Assembly: GCA_003223695.1 (NCBI GenBank)
Contig: QHVY01000018.1
Location: 1 to 8,211 of the forward strand
Source of the DNA: Acidobacteriota bacterium
Lineage (GTDB): Bacteria > Acidobacteriota > Thermoanaerobaculia > Gp7-AA8
Direction of reading: 5' to 3'
DNA length: 8,211 nt
Shown here: in pieces, positions 1 to 6,435 of the stretch
How the letters are laid out: every line of letters begins with the position of its first letter
How positions within the stretch are numbered: position 1 is the first letter of the stretch
Translations under genes and position numbers: made by a program
The notes under the pieces: generated by a model
What the model saw: only the letters and a program-made list of their open reading frames with translations
The model's database searches: none
Told to the model about the DNA's origin: nothing

Positions 1-324
1 CTCGCCTGATTCACTCAGATTCGGGCACGCCACCGCCGCTGTGCGATCAAAGAATTCCTCCTTCGCGAGCGGATTCGTCTCTCGCAGGTTTGGACGGTGA
101 GACTCGGCGAGGATTTCCGCCGCCCTCCTGACGATTTTCTGCCGGCGCATCGGATGGAGCTTCTCCAAACCTTCGGCGAGCATCGGGATGTCGGCCGCGC
201 TGATCTCGAAGAGTCCGTAGCAGCACAGCGAACAGCCGCGGCCGCACTGCAGGTTCTGCGGCTGGGCTTGCATGACCGACCGGAAAAAACCGTCGGCGCG
301 GGCCAGAATGGCTTTGTATGACAT
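1..324 (-). CDS. YkgJ-like cysteine-cluster protein, N-terminal 108 codons (partial)
   Basis: The minus strand is open from the ATG at 324-322 to the window edge, giving 108 codons and no stop, so the C-terminus is missing. The protein begins MSYKAILARADGFF and carries a cluster of cysteines at C27, C31, C34 and C35 (CGRGCSLCC, a CxxxCxxCC pattern), with another at C100 in an ACPNLSESGE context. This pattern matches the YkgJ / putative zinc- or iron-chelating domain family, in which conserved cysteines probably bind a metal ion or Fe-S cluster. The biochemical role of most members is unknown. No signal peptide or membrane segment is visible, so a cytoplasmic location is likely. The gene is transcribed divergently from the ATP synthase operon and nothing in the sequence ties it to ATP synthesis. 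The start is the first in-frame ATG, but it directly abuts a hairpin repeat with no Shine-Dalgarno, so the next in-frame ATG (M18) is an alternative. Confidence 0.8.
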   Translation of the reverse strand, partial: MSYKAILARADGFFRSVMQAQPQNLQCGRGCSLCCYGLFEISAADIPMLAEGLEKLHPMRRQKIVRRAAEILAESHRPNLRETNPLAKEEFFDRTAAVACPNLSESGE

Positions 325-373
325 GTAGCGCCGGCTCTCCAGCCGGCGCGAGCCGACTGAGAGTCGGCTCTAC
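325..373. repeat. REP-like double-hairpin palindromic repeat
   Basis: Two perfect inverted repeats lie back to back. The first, 328-349, has 9-bp arms (GCGCCGGCT / AGCCGGCGC) around a 4-base loop. The second, 350-370, has 9-bp arms (GAGCCGACT / AGTCGGCTC) around a 3-base loop. Outside them GTA (325-327) pairs with TAC (371-373), so the 49-bp unit could fold as a closed three-way structure. This design resembles paired REP elements (BIMEs) dispersed between bacterial genes. Only one copy is visible here, so membership of a dispersed family is an inference. It occupies the divergent region and touches the start codon of the minus-strand gene. Confidence 0.75.
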
Positions 374-454
374 GTAACCCAAAGGGTGACAACACTTGTT
401 TCCTATGGTAAAAGGCGACGGCCTCGCCGCCGCGGTCCCCGGCTCCAAAAACGT
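374..454 (+). other. Leader of the ATP synthase operon, no clear promoter
   Basis: This 81-base stretch must hold at least part of the atp leader or promoter, unless transcription begins inside the neighbouring repeat. I found no convincing -35/-10 pair: a GTGACA hexamer at 386-391 and TATGGT at 404-409 are only 12 bases apart. A weak 5-bp hairpin (GGCGA 414-418 with TCGCC 424-428) is present. A 21-codon reading frame starts at ATG 405 and ends at TGA 468-470. No function is assigned to any of these. Confidence 0.35.
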
Positions 455-889
455 ATGCAAATCAATCTGATGCCCGATCTATCCCTGCTCGCCGTGGTGG
501 TGATCTTCATCGCCGAGTACTTCGTCGTGACGCGATTTTTCCTCCGGCCGATCAATAACGTGCTGGAAGCGCGGGATAGCGAGGCGCGAACGGCGCAGGA
601 AATCTACGAGCAATCGCTCGGGCGCTTTAACGAGGCGACGAATCAGATCGAGCGCCAACTGCACGACACGAGGCGAGATGCGTCGCAGTTGCGCGAGAAG
701 TTTCGCGCCGAGGCGGGCGCGCAGCGCGCGAGCTTGGTGGAGCGAACGACCAACGAAGCGAAGAAGCTGGTCACCGAAGCCGATGACCGGCTGAAACGCG
801 ATGTCGACGAAGCTCGCAAGAAACTCGTTCGCGATGCCGAATCTCTCGCTCGCTTCGCTGCCGAACGAATCCTTGGGAGAAGCGTTTGA
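455..889 (+). CDS. atpF': ATP synthase F0 subunit b' (peripheral stalk)
   Basis: This 144-residue protein is one of two b-type stalk subunits. They hold the alpha3beta3 head of F1 still relative to the membrane ring during rotation. One membrane segment spans about residues 8-28 (LSLLAVVVIFIAEYFVVTRF). It is followed by an RPINNVLEAR hinge and a long charged, Ala/Glu/Arg-rich helix to the end, typical of the b/b' coiled coil. Length and layout fit b' subunits. The start is uncertain: ATG 455 is preferred because it sits just before the membrane helix, but ATG 470 (MPDLS) is also possible. Neither has a clear Shine-Dalgarno. A GTG at 386 would add an Arg-rich tail and is judged unlikely. It is the first gene of the operon, and its stop overlaps the TTG start of the b gene (TTGA). 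The b' versus b assignment rests on gene order and the paired arrangement. Confidence 0.88.
   Translation: MQINLMPDLSLLAVVVIFIAEYFVVTRFFLRPINNVLEARDSEARTAQEIYEQSLGRFNEATNQIERQLHDTRRDASQLREKFRAEAGAQRASLVERTTNEAKKLVTEADDRLKRDVDEARKKLVRDAESLARFAAERILGRSV
875..880 (+). promoter_or_regulatory. Ribosome binding site deciding the TTG start of atpF
   Basis: GGGAGA lies 5 bases before the TTG at 886, inside the end of the b' gene. Together with the signal peptide that begins at this TTG, it supports a non-ATG start for the b subunit. The first in-frame ATG downstream is only at residue 70, inside the membrane helix. Confidence 0.7.
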
Positions 890-1539
890 GGACGGCGGCA
901 ATTGCCTTGCTCGTATCTCTGCTCGCAGCATTCGTCTACGCGCAGAAACCGGAATCGCAACAGCCGAATGAAGTTGCTCATGGTTCTGAAAAAGTAGGCG
1001 CCGAAACCGCCCATCCCGGAGAGAATGCAGGCGGTGCGCACGAGGGCCCAAAGTTTCTCGGTTTGCCTTCGTGGATCTGGAAGCTAGCGAACATGATCGT
1101 GTTTCTCGGAGTTCTTGGCTGGCTCATTCGTGGTCCGGTCAAGGGCGCGCTCGCGTCGCGGCACGATCAGATTCAGCGCGATGCGCAGGAAGCGCGGGAG
1201 CGCCGGACCAAGGCGGATCAGATGGCCGCCGATATCCAGAAGCGCTTGACGCAGCTCGAGGAAGAGCTTCGCCAGATTCGCGAGCGCGCGCAGATTGAAG
1301 GCGAGCGGCAGAAGCGCGAGATGATCGCCGCGGCGGAGGCCGAGGCGCAGAAGATTCTGCAGAGCGCGCGGGGCGAGGTCGACAACCGGCTCAAGCACGC
1401 ACGTCATGAGCTGACCGAATACGCGGGACAGCTCGCCAGCGAACGCGCCGAGCAGCTCCTGCGCGACAAGATCACTGATGCCGATCGCGAGAAATTGTTT
1501 CGCGACAGCCTGAATCAGGTCGAGGAGGTCGAATCGTGA
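886..1539 (+). CDS. atpF: ATP synthase F0 subunit b with signal peptide and periplasmic extension
   Basis: The second peripheral-stalk subunit has 217 residues, longer than the usual 155-175 for b. The extra length is N-terminal. Residues 1-19 (MRTAAIALLVSLLAAFVYA) look like a cleavable signal peptide with a V-Y-A cleavage site. A polar His/Gly/Glu-rich segment of about 40 residues follows (20-57), expected to lie outside the cytoplasmic membrane. The membrane helix spans about residues 62-82 (SWIWKLANMIVFLGVLGWLI). From about 90 to the end runs a long Glu/Arg/Ala-rich helix with the heptad character of the b coiled coil, ending in the region that should contact delta (LLRDKITDADREKLFRDSLN). 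Translation starts at TTG 886, overlapping the b' stop. Its own stop overlaps the GTG of atpH (GTGA). Signal-peptide-bearing b subunits occur in some phyla, including Acidobacteriota as I recall. The function of the exported segment is unknown. Confidence 0.9.
   Translation: MRTAAIALLVSLLAAFVYAQKPESQQPNEVAHGSEKVGAETAHPGENAGGAHEGPKFLGLPSWIWKLANMIVFLGVLGWLIRGPVKGALASRHDQIQRDAQEARERRTKADQMAADIQKRLTQLEEELRQIRERAQIEGERQKREMIAAAEAEAQKILQSARGEVDNRLKHARHELTEYAGQLASERAEQLLRDKITDADREKLFRDSLNQVEEVES
1522..1529 (+). promoter_or_regulatory. Strong Shine-Dalgarno for atpH
   Basis: GAGGAGGT sits 6 bases before the GTG at 1536, within the last codons of atpF. It is the best Shine-Dalgarno match in the window. 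It fixes the GTG as the atpH start and suggests strong reinitiation after the b gene. Confidence 0.8.
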
Positions 1540-2069
1540 TCCGCCGTTTCGCGCGACCTTACGCGCGCGCGATCATGGACGTTGTTCAATCGCCGGAGAA
1601 AGCAAACGCAATCCGATTCGAGCTCGCGCGTTTCGACGATGTCCGAAAATCATCGGGCGATCTTCAAGAGCTTTATCCGAACCCCGGCATCGAGCACGAC
1701 GCAAAACTGAAAGTCACCACCACGATCGGCAAGCGTCTCGGCCTCTCCGACATGACCATGAAAGTCCTGGGAGTGCTGATCGGCAATCACCGGATGAACG
1801 ATCTCGATTCGGTTGTCGAGGCGCTCGCGGAAATGGTTCGTCAGGCGACGGACACGGTGGCCGCCGAAGTCCGGTCAGCGCACGAGCTGACGAAAGAGGA
1901 GCAGGCGGAGTTGCGGCGCACGTTGGAGAAGAAAGCGGGCCGCAAGGTCGAGATGATTGTGACCACCGATCCGACTCTGATCGGCGGCTTCGTCGCCAAA
2001 ATCGGCAGTGAAGTCTACGACGCCTCAGTATTGGGAAAGATCAGCAGATTCCGTGAATCATTAGGATAA
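1536..2069 (+). CDS. atpH: ATP synthase F1 subunit delta (OSCP)
   Basis: This 177-residue protein links the top of the alpha3beta3 head to the b/b' stalk. The N-terminus (RRFARPYARAIMDVV) matches the start of the helical N-terminal domain, which in this family begins with a Y-A-x-A-hydrophobic motif. The C-terminal domain has the OSCP/delta signature around residues 140-160 (MIVTTDPTLIGGFVAKIGSEV) followed by YDASVLGKISRFRESL, the usual ending. Length is normal for the family. The gene starts at GTG 1536 behind a strong Shine-Dalgarno and shares 4 bases with the atpF stop. Six bases separate it from atpA. Confidence 0.95.
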   Translation: MIRRFARPYARAIMDVVQSPEKANAIRFELARFDDVRKSSGDLQELYPNPGIEHDAKLKVTTTIGKRLGLSDMTMKVLGVLIGNHRMNDLDSVVEALAEMVRQATDTVAAEVRSAHELTKEEQAELRRTLEKKAGRKVEMIVTTDPTLIGGFVAKIGSEVYDASVLGKISRFRESLG

Positions 2070-2075
2070 TATATT

Positions 2076-3617
2076 ATGGCAACTGATTTAAAAGCTGAAG
2101 AAATCACAGAGATCATTCGCCAGCATTTGACCGGCATCGGGAAAGCCGTGGATGTCGCCGAGGTCGGCACGGTGGTCACCGTTGGCGATGGCATCGCGCG
2201 CGTTTACGGCCTCGATCGCGTCATGGCCGGCGAGCTCGTGCAGTTTCCGCATGACGTCGTCGGCCTCGCGCTGAACCTCGAAGAAGACAACGTCGGCGTC
2301 GTTCTCCTCGGCGAATATCAGATGATCAAAGAGGGCGACGAGGTGAAGCGCACTGGACGCATCATGTCCGTGCCCGTCGGCCCCGCGATGGTCGGGCGGG
2401 TAGTCAATCCGCTCGGCGTTCCGATCGATGGAAAGGGTCCGATACAAGCTGCCGAGTATTACGGCATCGAGCGCATCGCACCCGGCGTCGTCGATCGAAA
2501 GCCGGTGAAGGAGCCCCTGCAGACCGGACTGAAAGCGATCGACTCGATGATTCCGATCGGCCGAGGTCAGCGCGAGCTGATCATTGGCGATCGACAGACC
2601 GGCAAGACGGCGATAGCCGTCGACACGATCATCAATCAGAAGGGGAAAGGCGTCATCTGCATTTACGTCGCGATCGGTCAGAAGAAATCGACCGTCGCGC
2701 AGGTCGTGAAAACCCTCCAAGACTACGGCGCGATGGAACACACGATTATCGTCAGCGCGTCGGCGTCCGAGCCGGCGCCGCTGCAGTATCTCGCGCCGTA
2801 TGGCGGATGCGCGATGGGGGAATACTTCCTGTACAACAAGCAGCACGCGCTCTGCATCTACGACGATCTGTCGAAGCACGCGCAGGCGTATCGAGAAATC
2901 TCGCTGCTGCTCCGCCGCCCGCCCGGCCGAGAGGCGTACCCGGGCGACGTGTTTTACCTGCACTCGCGACTCCTCGAGCGCGCGGCGAAGCTCAGTGACG
3001 AAAAGGGCGGTGGATCGCTGACCGCGCTGCCGGTCATCGAGACGCAGGCGGGCGACGTCTCCGCGTACATTCCGACGAACGTCATCTCGATCACCGACGG
3101 CCAGATCTACCTCGAAACGGATCTGTTTCACTCCGGCGTTAGGCCGGCAGTCAACGTCGGCATCTCTGTTTCGCGCGTCGGCGGTTCGGCGCAGATTCGC
3201 TCCATGCGCGCAGTTGCTGGCACGCTGCGTCTCGACCTTGCGCAATATCGCGAGCTTGCCGCGTTCGCGCAGTTCGGCTCCGATCTCGACAAAGTCACGC
3301 AGGCGCAACTCAATCGCGGTCGCCGCCTCGTCGAGATTCTGAAACAGGGACAATATCAGCCGATGCGCATCGGATTGCAGGTGGTGTCGGTCTTCGCGGG
3401 CACCCAGGGATTTCTCGATAACTTGCAAGTGGAGGCGATTCGCCCGTTCGAAGCGAACATGCATCAGTGGCTACTCGACAATCGCGCCGACCTCATCGAG
3501 AGACTGGAGAAGGCGCCGAAGTTCGATGACGCGCTGGCGAACGATCTGAAATCGGCGATCAACGAATTCAAGGGCGATTATGTGAAAGATCGCGCAGAGG
3601 CCGTCGCCGCCGCGTAA
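2076..3617 (+). CDS. atpA: ATP synthase F1 subunit alpha
   Basis: The non-catalytic nucleotide-binding subunit of F1 has 513 residues, the normal length. An N-terminal helix, then a beta-barrel domain (about residues 25-95, GTVVTVGDGIARVYGL), precede the nucleotide-binding domain. The P-loop is GDRQTGKT at 171-178. The alpha/beta signature PAVNVGISVS is at 357-366, followed at once by R367, the arginine finger that reaches into the catalytic beta site. The Walker B region is ALCIYDDLSKHAQAYRE. The C-terminal helical domain includes AQYRELAAFAQFGSDLD. No key residue is missing. ATG 2076 follows the atpH stop after an AT-rich 6-base gap, with AGGA at 2063-2066 as a weak ribosome binding site. 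The stop overlaps the ATG of atpG by one base (TAATG), suggesting translational coupling. Confidence 0.99.
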   Translation: MATDLKAEEITEIIRQHLTGIGKAVDVAEVGTVVTVGDGIARVYGLDRVMAGELVQFPHDVVGLALNLEEDNVGVVLLGEYQMIKEGDEVKRTGRIMSVPVGPAMVGRVVNPLGVPIDGKGPIQAAEYYGIERIAPGVVDRKPVKEPLQTGLKAIDSMIPIGRGQRELIIGDRQTGKTAIAVDTIINQKGKGVICIYVAIGQKKSTVAQVVKTLQDYGAMEHTIIVSASASEPAPLQYLAPYGGCAMGEYFLYNKQHALCIYDDLSKHAQAYREISLLLRRPPGREAYPGDVFYLHSRLLERAAKLSDEKGGGSLTALPVIETQAGDVSAYIPTNVISITDGQIYLETDLFHSGVRPAVNVGISVSRVGGSAQIRSMRAVAGTLRLDLAQYRELAAFAQFGSDLDKVTQAQLNRGRRLVEILKQGQYQPMRIGLQVVSVFAGTQGFLDNLQVEAIRPFEANMHQWLLDNRADLIERLEKAPKFDDALANDLKSAINEFKGDYVKDRAEAVAAA

Positions 3618-4471
3618 TGGCAAACACGATCGACATTCGCCGCCGCATCCGCAGCGTGAAAAACACGCAGCAGATCACCAAGGCCATGAAGATGGTGGCC
3701 GCGGCGAAACTCCGCCGCGCGCAGGAGCGCATCTTCGCAGCGAGGCCGTACGCGGCCGCGTTGCGCGAAGTGCTGACCTCCATCGCCACCCGCGTGGAAG
3801 AGCTCGAGCATCCGCTTCTCCACGCCCGCGAAGAAAAAAATGTGCTGCTCGTGGTGGTCACCGCCGATAAGGGCCTTTGCGGGGCGTTCAATTCGAATGT
3901 CATCCGCGCCACCATGAATGCGATTCAAGAACACAGTTGGGAATCGGTGGAGCTGCTTCCGATCGGCCGGAAGGCGAACGATTTCTTTCGGCGCAGGACC
4001 ATTCCGATTCGTCAAGGGGCACATGTCTTTCAGGCGTTGACCCTCGACGTCGCGCGCGGCTTCGCCAAAATGCTGATCGACGATTTCATCAGCGAGAAAA
4101 TCGACGCCGCTTATGCGGTGTACAACGAGTTCAAATCGATCATCGCCCAGCGTGTCATCGTCGAACGGCTGCTGCCGATCGAACGCGCTTGGGACGAGGT
4201 TGGAGAAGAAGTCGAGTATCTCTACGAACCTGGACCGATACAGATCTTGAGCGAGCTGCTCCCCAAGCACATCGAATTTCAGCTCTATCGCATTCTGCTC
4301 GAATCCGCCGCCTCCGAGCAGGGCGCGCGCATGACGGCGATGGAGGCGGCAACAAAGAACGCATCGGACATGATCGGCCACCTGACGCTGACCTACAACC
4401 GCATTCGCCAGGCGTCGATCACCAAGGAGATCATTGAGATTGTGAGCGGCGCAGCCGCGCAGGAGGGCTAG
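3617..4471 (+). CDS. atpG: ATP synthase F1 subunit gamma (central shaft)
   Basis: The central rotor shaft has 284 residues, typical for bacterial gamma. The N-terminal helix begins ANTIDIRRRIRSVKNTQQIT and continues KAMKMVAAAKLRRAQ, one strand of the antiparallel coiled coil inside the alpha3beta3 ring. The central Rossmann-like domain contains TADKGLCGAFN at 82-92. The C-terminal signature ITKEIIEIVSGAAA is at 268-281 and forms the second shaft helix. No cyanobacterial- or chloroplast-type regulatory cysteine insertion is seen. Start ATG 3617 overlaps the atpA stop and has no good Shine-Dalgarno, which fits coupled translation. A 74-base gap containing mirrored heptamer repeats follows before atpD. 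Confidence 0.98.
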   Translation: MANTIDIRRRIRSVKNTQQITKAMKMVAAAKLRRAQERIFAARPYAAALREVLTSIATRVEELEHPLLHAREEKNVLLVVVTADKGLCGAFNSNVIRATMNAIQEHSWESVELLPIGRKANDFFRRRTIPIRQGAHVFQALTLDVARGFAKMLIDDFISEKIDAAYAVYNEFKSIIAQRVIVERLLPIERAWDEVGEEVEYLYEPGPIQILSELLPKHIEFQLYRILLESAASEQGARMTAMEAATKNASDMIGHLTLTYNRIRQASITKEIIEIVSGAAAQEG

Positions 4472-4473
4472 AC

Positions 4474-4535
4474 GTTGGCCGTTCGCCGTTCGCCGAGGGG
4501 GCGGGACGGCCAACAGCCAACGGCCAACAGCCAAC
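4474..4535 (+). repeat. Mirrored heptamer array, gamma-beta junction
   Basis: The left arm is three 7-base units, GTTGGCC at 4474-4480 and GTTCGCC at 4481-4487 and 4488-4494. A G-rich 13-base loop (4495-4507) follows. The right arm is four units alternating GGCCAAC and AGCCAAC (4508-4535). The right arm is close to the reverse complement of the left: 18 of 21 positions match when aligned to its three loop-distal units, or 10 bp perfectly for 4474-4483 with 4519-4528. The transcript should be able to form a long hairpin directly before the atpD ribosome binding site. It may act in RNA processing, stability or translation of beta, or it may simply be a spreading repeat. There is no U-tract, so it does not look like an intrinsic terminator. 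Confidence 0.85.
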
Positions 4536-4541
4536 GGAGAG
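4536..4541 (+). promoter_or_regulatory. Ribosome binding site of atpD next to the hairpin
   Basis: GGAGAG ends 4 bases before ATG 4546 and begins immediately after the last heptamer unit. Folding of the heptamer arms would therefore place a stem edge against the ribosome binding site, leaving it single-stranded but close to the stem. Confidence 0.65.
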
Positions 4542-4545
4542 AAAA

Positions 4546-5994
4546 ATGGCAGAGCAAAGAACAGGAAAAGTGATTCAAGTCATCGGCCCCGCGGTCGATG
4601 TGCAGTTCGAGGAAGGGCATCTTCCCGCGATTTACAACGCAATCCGCATCGTCGACAAAGGTGAGCTCGGGAAAGTGCCGATCGACGTTGTCGCTGAAGT
4701 GGCGAACCACATCGGCGAAGGACAGGTTCGCTGCGTGGCAATGAAGCCGACCGACGGAATGGTCCGCGGAATGAAGGCGATCGACACCGGCTCGGCAATC
4801 TCCGTCCCCGTCGGTGAGCAAACCCTCGGACGCATCATCAACGTGTTAGGCGAGCCGGTCGATAACAAGGGAGAGGTGAAGGCGAAGGAGCGCTGGCCGA
4901 TCCATCGCAATCCACCTTCATTCGAGGAGCAGTCGACGGATGTCGAGATGTTTGAAACCGGAATCAAAGTCGTCGATCTGCTCGAGCCGTACACAAAGGG
5001 AGGCAAAACCGGCCTGTTTGGCGGCGCCGGCGTGGGGAAAACCGTTTTGATCATGGAGCTGATCAACAACGTCGCAAAAGCGCATGGCGGCTACTCCGTG
5101 TTTGCCGGCGTTGGCGAGCGCACGCGCGAGGGGAATGACCTCTGGCTCGAATTCGCGGAGAGCGGCGTCATCGTGCCCGGCGATCCGTCGAAGTCGAAAG
5201 CGTCGCTGATTTACGGACAAATGACCGAGCCGCCCGGCGCACGTCTGCGCGTCGGCCTCACCGGCCTAACAGTCGCAGAGTACTTCCGCGATGCCGAGGG
5301 TCGCGACGTGTTGCTCTTCATCGACAACATTTTCCGCTTCACGCAGGCGGGATCAGAAGTATCGGCGCTGTTAGGGCGGATGCCGAGTGCGGTCGGATAT
5401 CAGCCCAATCTGGCGACGGAGATGGGCGAGCTGCAGGAGCGAATCACCTCCACGAAGCGCGGCTCGATCACTTCGGTTCAGGCGATTTACGTTCCTGCTG
5501 ACGATCTCACCGATCCCGCGCCGGCTACGGCATTCGCGCACCTCGACGCGACGTCAGTTCTCTCGCGTCAGATCGCCGAGCTCGGAATCTATCCGGCCGT
5601 CGATCCGCTCGCGTCCACTTCGCGCATTCTCGATCCGCGCATCGTTGGCGACGAGCACTACAACGCCGCGCGCGCCGTTCAGGCGGTGCTTCAGAAGTAC
5701 AAAGACCTCCAGGACATCATCGCCATCCTGGGCATCGACGAGTTGTCGGAAGAAGACAAAATCGTCGTCGGCCGCGCGCGTCGGATTCAGCGATTCCTGT
5801 CGCAACCGTTCCACGTCGCGCAGCAGTTCACCGGCGTCGAAGGAAAATACGTCAAGATTGCGGACACGATCCGCGGGTTCAAGGAGATCGTCGAAGGCAA
5901 GCACGATGAGCTGCCGGAACAGGCGTTCTACAACGTCGGCACGATCGAGGAAGCAGTGCAGAAAGCGGAGCAGATCCGCAAACAGGCGGCCTAA
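4546..5994 (+). CDS. atpD: ATP synthase F1 subunit beta (catalytic)
   Basis: The catalytic subunit makes ATP from ADP and phosphate at the alpha/beta interface. At 482 residues it has the usual length. The beta-barrel domain starts TGKVIQVIGPAVDVQF. The P-loop GGAGVGKT is at 159-166, with catalytic Lys and Thr present. GERTREGND at 190-198 holds the catalytic glutamate (E191). Walker B LLFIDNIFRF holds D260. The family signature PAVDPLASTS is at 350-359, and DELSEED, which contacts gamma and epsilon, is at 398-404. All expected catalytic residues are present, so an active enzyme is expected. The start is ATG 4546 behind GGAGAG. The gene follows a repeat-bearing 74-base gap and is separated from atpC by six bases. 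Confidence 0.99.
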   Translation: MAEQRTGKVIQVIGPAVDVQFEEGHLPAIYNAIRIVDKGELGKVPIDVVAEVANHIGEGQVRCVAMKPTDGMVRGMKAIDTGSAISVPVGEQTLGRIINVLGEPVDNKGEVKAKERWPIHRNPPSFEEQSTDVEMFETGIKVVDLLEPYTKGGKTGLFGGAGVGKTVLIMELINNVAKAHGGYSVFAGVGERTREGNDLWLEFAESGVIVPGDPSKSKASLIYGQMTEPPGARLRVGLTGLTVAEYFRDAEGRDVLLFIDNIFRFTQAGSEVSALLGRMPSAVGYQPNLATEMGELQERITSTKRGSITSVQAIYVPADDLTDPAPATAFAHLDATSVLSRQIAELGIYPAVDPLASTSRILDPRIVGDEHYNAARAVQAVLQKYKDLQDIIAILGIDELSEEDKIVVGRARRIQRFLSQPFHVAQQFTGVEGKYVKIADTIRGFKEIVEGKHDELPEQAFYNVGTIEEAVQKAEQIRKQAA

Positions 5995-6000
5995 CAACCA

Positions 6001-6420
6001 ATGGCAGATCAGCTACCGACCAGCTTCCATCTGACGGTGGTCACACGCGAACGAAAGATCGTCGAGACCGACGCGGTGGAACTCGTTCTGCCGGCGAGCG
6101 ACGGCGAGATCGGAATCTTGCCCGGTCATACGCCGCTGCTTGCGGCACTCCGAGTCGGCGTCATGCGCTATCGCGAAAACGGCGCGCCGCAGGTTCTCGT
6201 TATTTCCTGGGGTTTCGCCGAGATTCTGCCCGATCGGGTGATCGTGATGGCCGAGACCGCGCGGCTACCGCAGGAAATGGATGTCGCCACCGCGGAAGCG
6301 GAGCGCGTAAAGCTGGAGCGCGAGCTCGCTGAGCTGTCATCGCACGATCCGCAATTCGCGATTGTCGAAGGGCGGCTCGAAGAGTCGGTGGCGATGATCA
6401 ACGTCCATCGCGGGATGTAG
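6001..6420 (+). CDS. atpC: ATP synthase F1 subunit epsilon
   Basis: At 139 residues this is a normal-length epsilon subunit. It binds gamma and the c-ring and can inhibit ATP hydrolysis through its C-terminal helices. The N-terminal beta-sandwich is clear (FHLTVVTRERKIVETDAVEL, then the family hallmark DGEIGILPGHTPLLAALRVG). The C-terminal part (about residues 92-135) is a helical hairpin rich in Glu, Ala and Leu (DVATAEAERVKLERELAEL), so this is the long form with potential inhibitory helices. ATG 6001 follows the atpD stop after six bases. The ribosome binding site is weak (AGGCGG at 5985-5990). It is the last atp gene of the cluster. The next 91 bases hold a mirrored repeat rather than a clear terminator. 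Confidence 0.97.
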   Translation: MADQLPTSFHLTVVTRERKIVETDAVELVLPASDGEIGILPGHTPLLAALRVGVMRYRENGAPQVLVISWGFAEILPDRVIVMAETARLPQEMDVATAEAERVKLERELAELSSHDPQFAIVEGRLEESVAMINVHRGM

Positions 6421-6435
6421 ATATGCGCTTCGCGC

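Noticed and set aside
386..409. Possible sigma-70 promoter GTGACA / TATGGT
   Set aside because: The 12-base spacing is far too short and the -10 match is poor.
386..454. GTG 386 as an upstream start of b'
   Set aside because: It would add an Arg-rich 23-residue tail encoded by the leader, with no Shine-Dalgarno. ATG 455 gives the normal b' length.
15..460. Two other minus-strand frames (15-395 and 47-460) overlapping the cysteine-cluster gene
   Set aside because: Their translations are Arg/Ser/Pro-rich and read through the palindromic repeat. The third minus-strand frame from 324 has the conserved cysteine motif and is the real gene.
2088..3464. Long antisense open frame (458 codons) opposite atpA
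   Set aside because: It is the shadow of a highly conserved alpha gene in GC-rich DNA. Its translation is Arg/Asp-rich with no recognisable domain.
3578..4534. Antisense open frame of 318 codons opposite atpG
   Set aside because: It mirrors the conserved gamma gene, would start inside the repeat array and resembles no family.
4474..4535. Intrinsic terminator between gamma and beta
   Set aside because: The hairpin has no U-tract, and beta and epsilon must be expressed with the other subunits.
5387..6034. Plus-strand frame of 215 codons overlapping the end of atpD and the start of atpC
   Set aside because: It is a +2 frame shadow, Ser/Arg-rich, and incompatible with two well-conserved genes.
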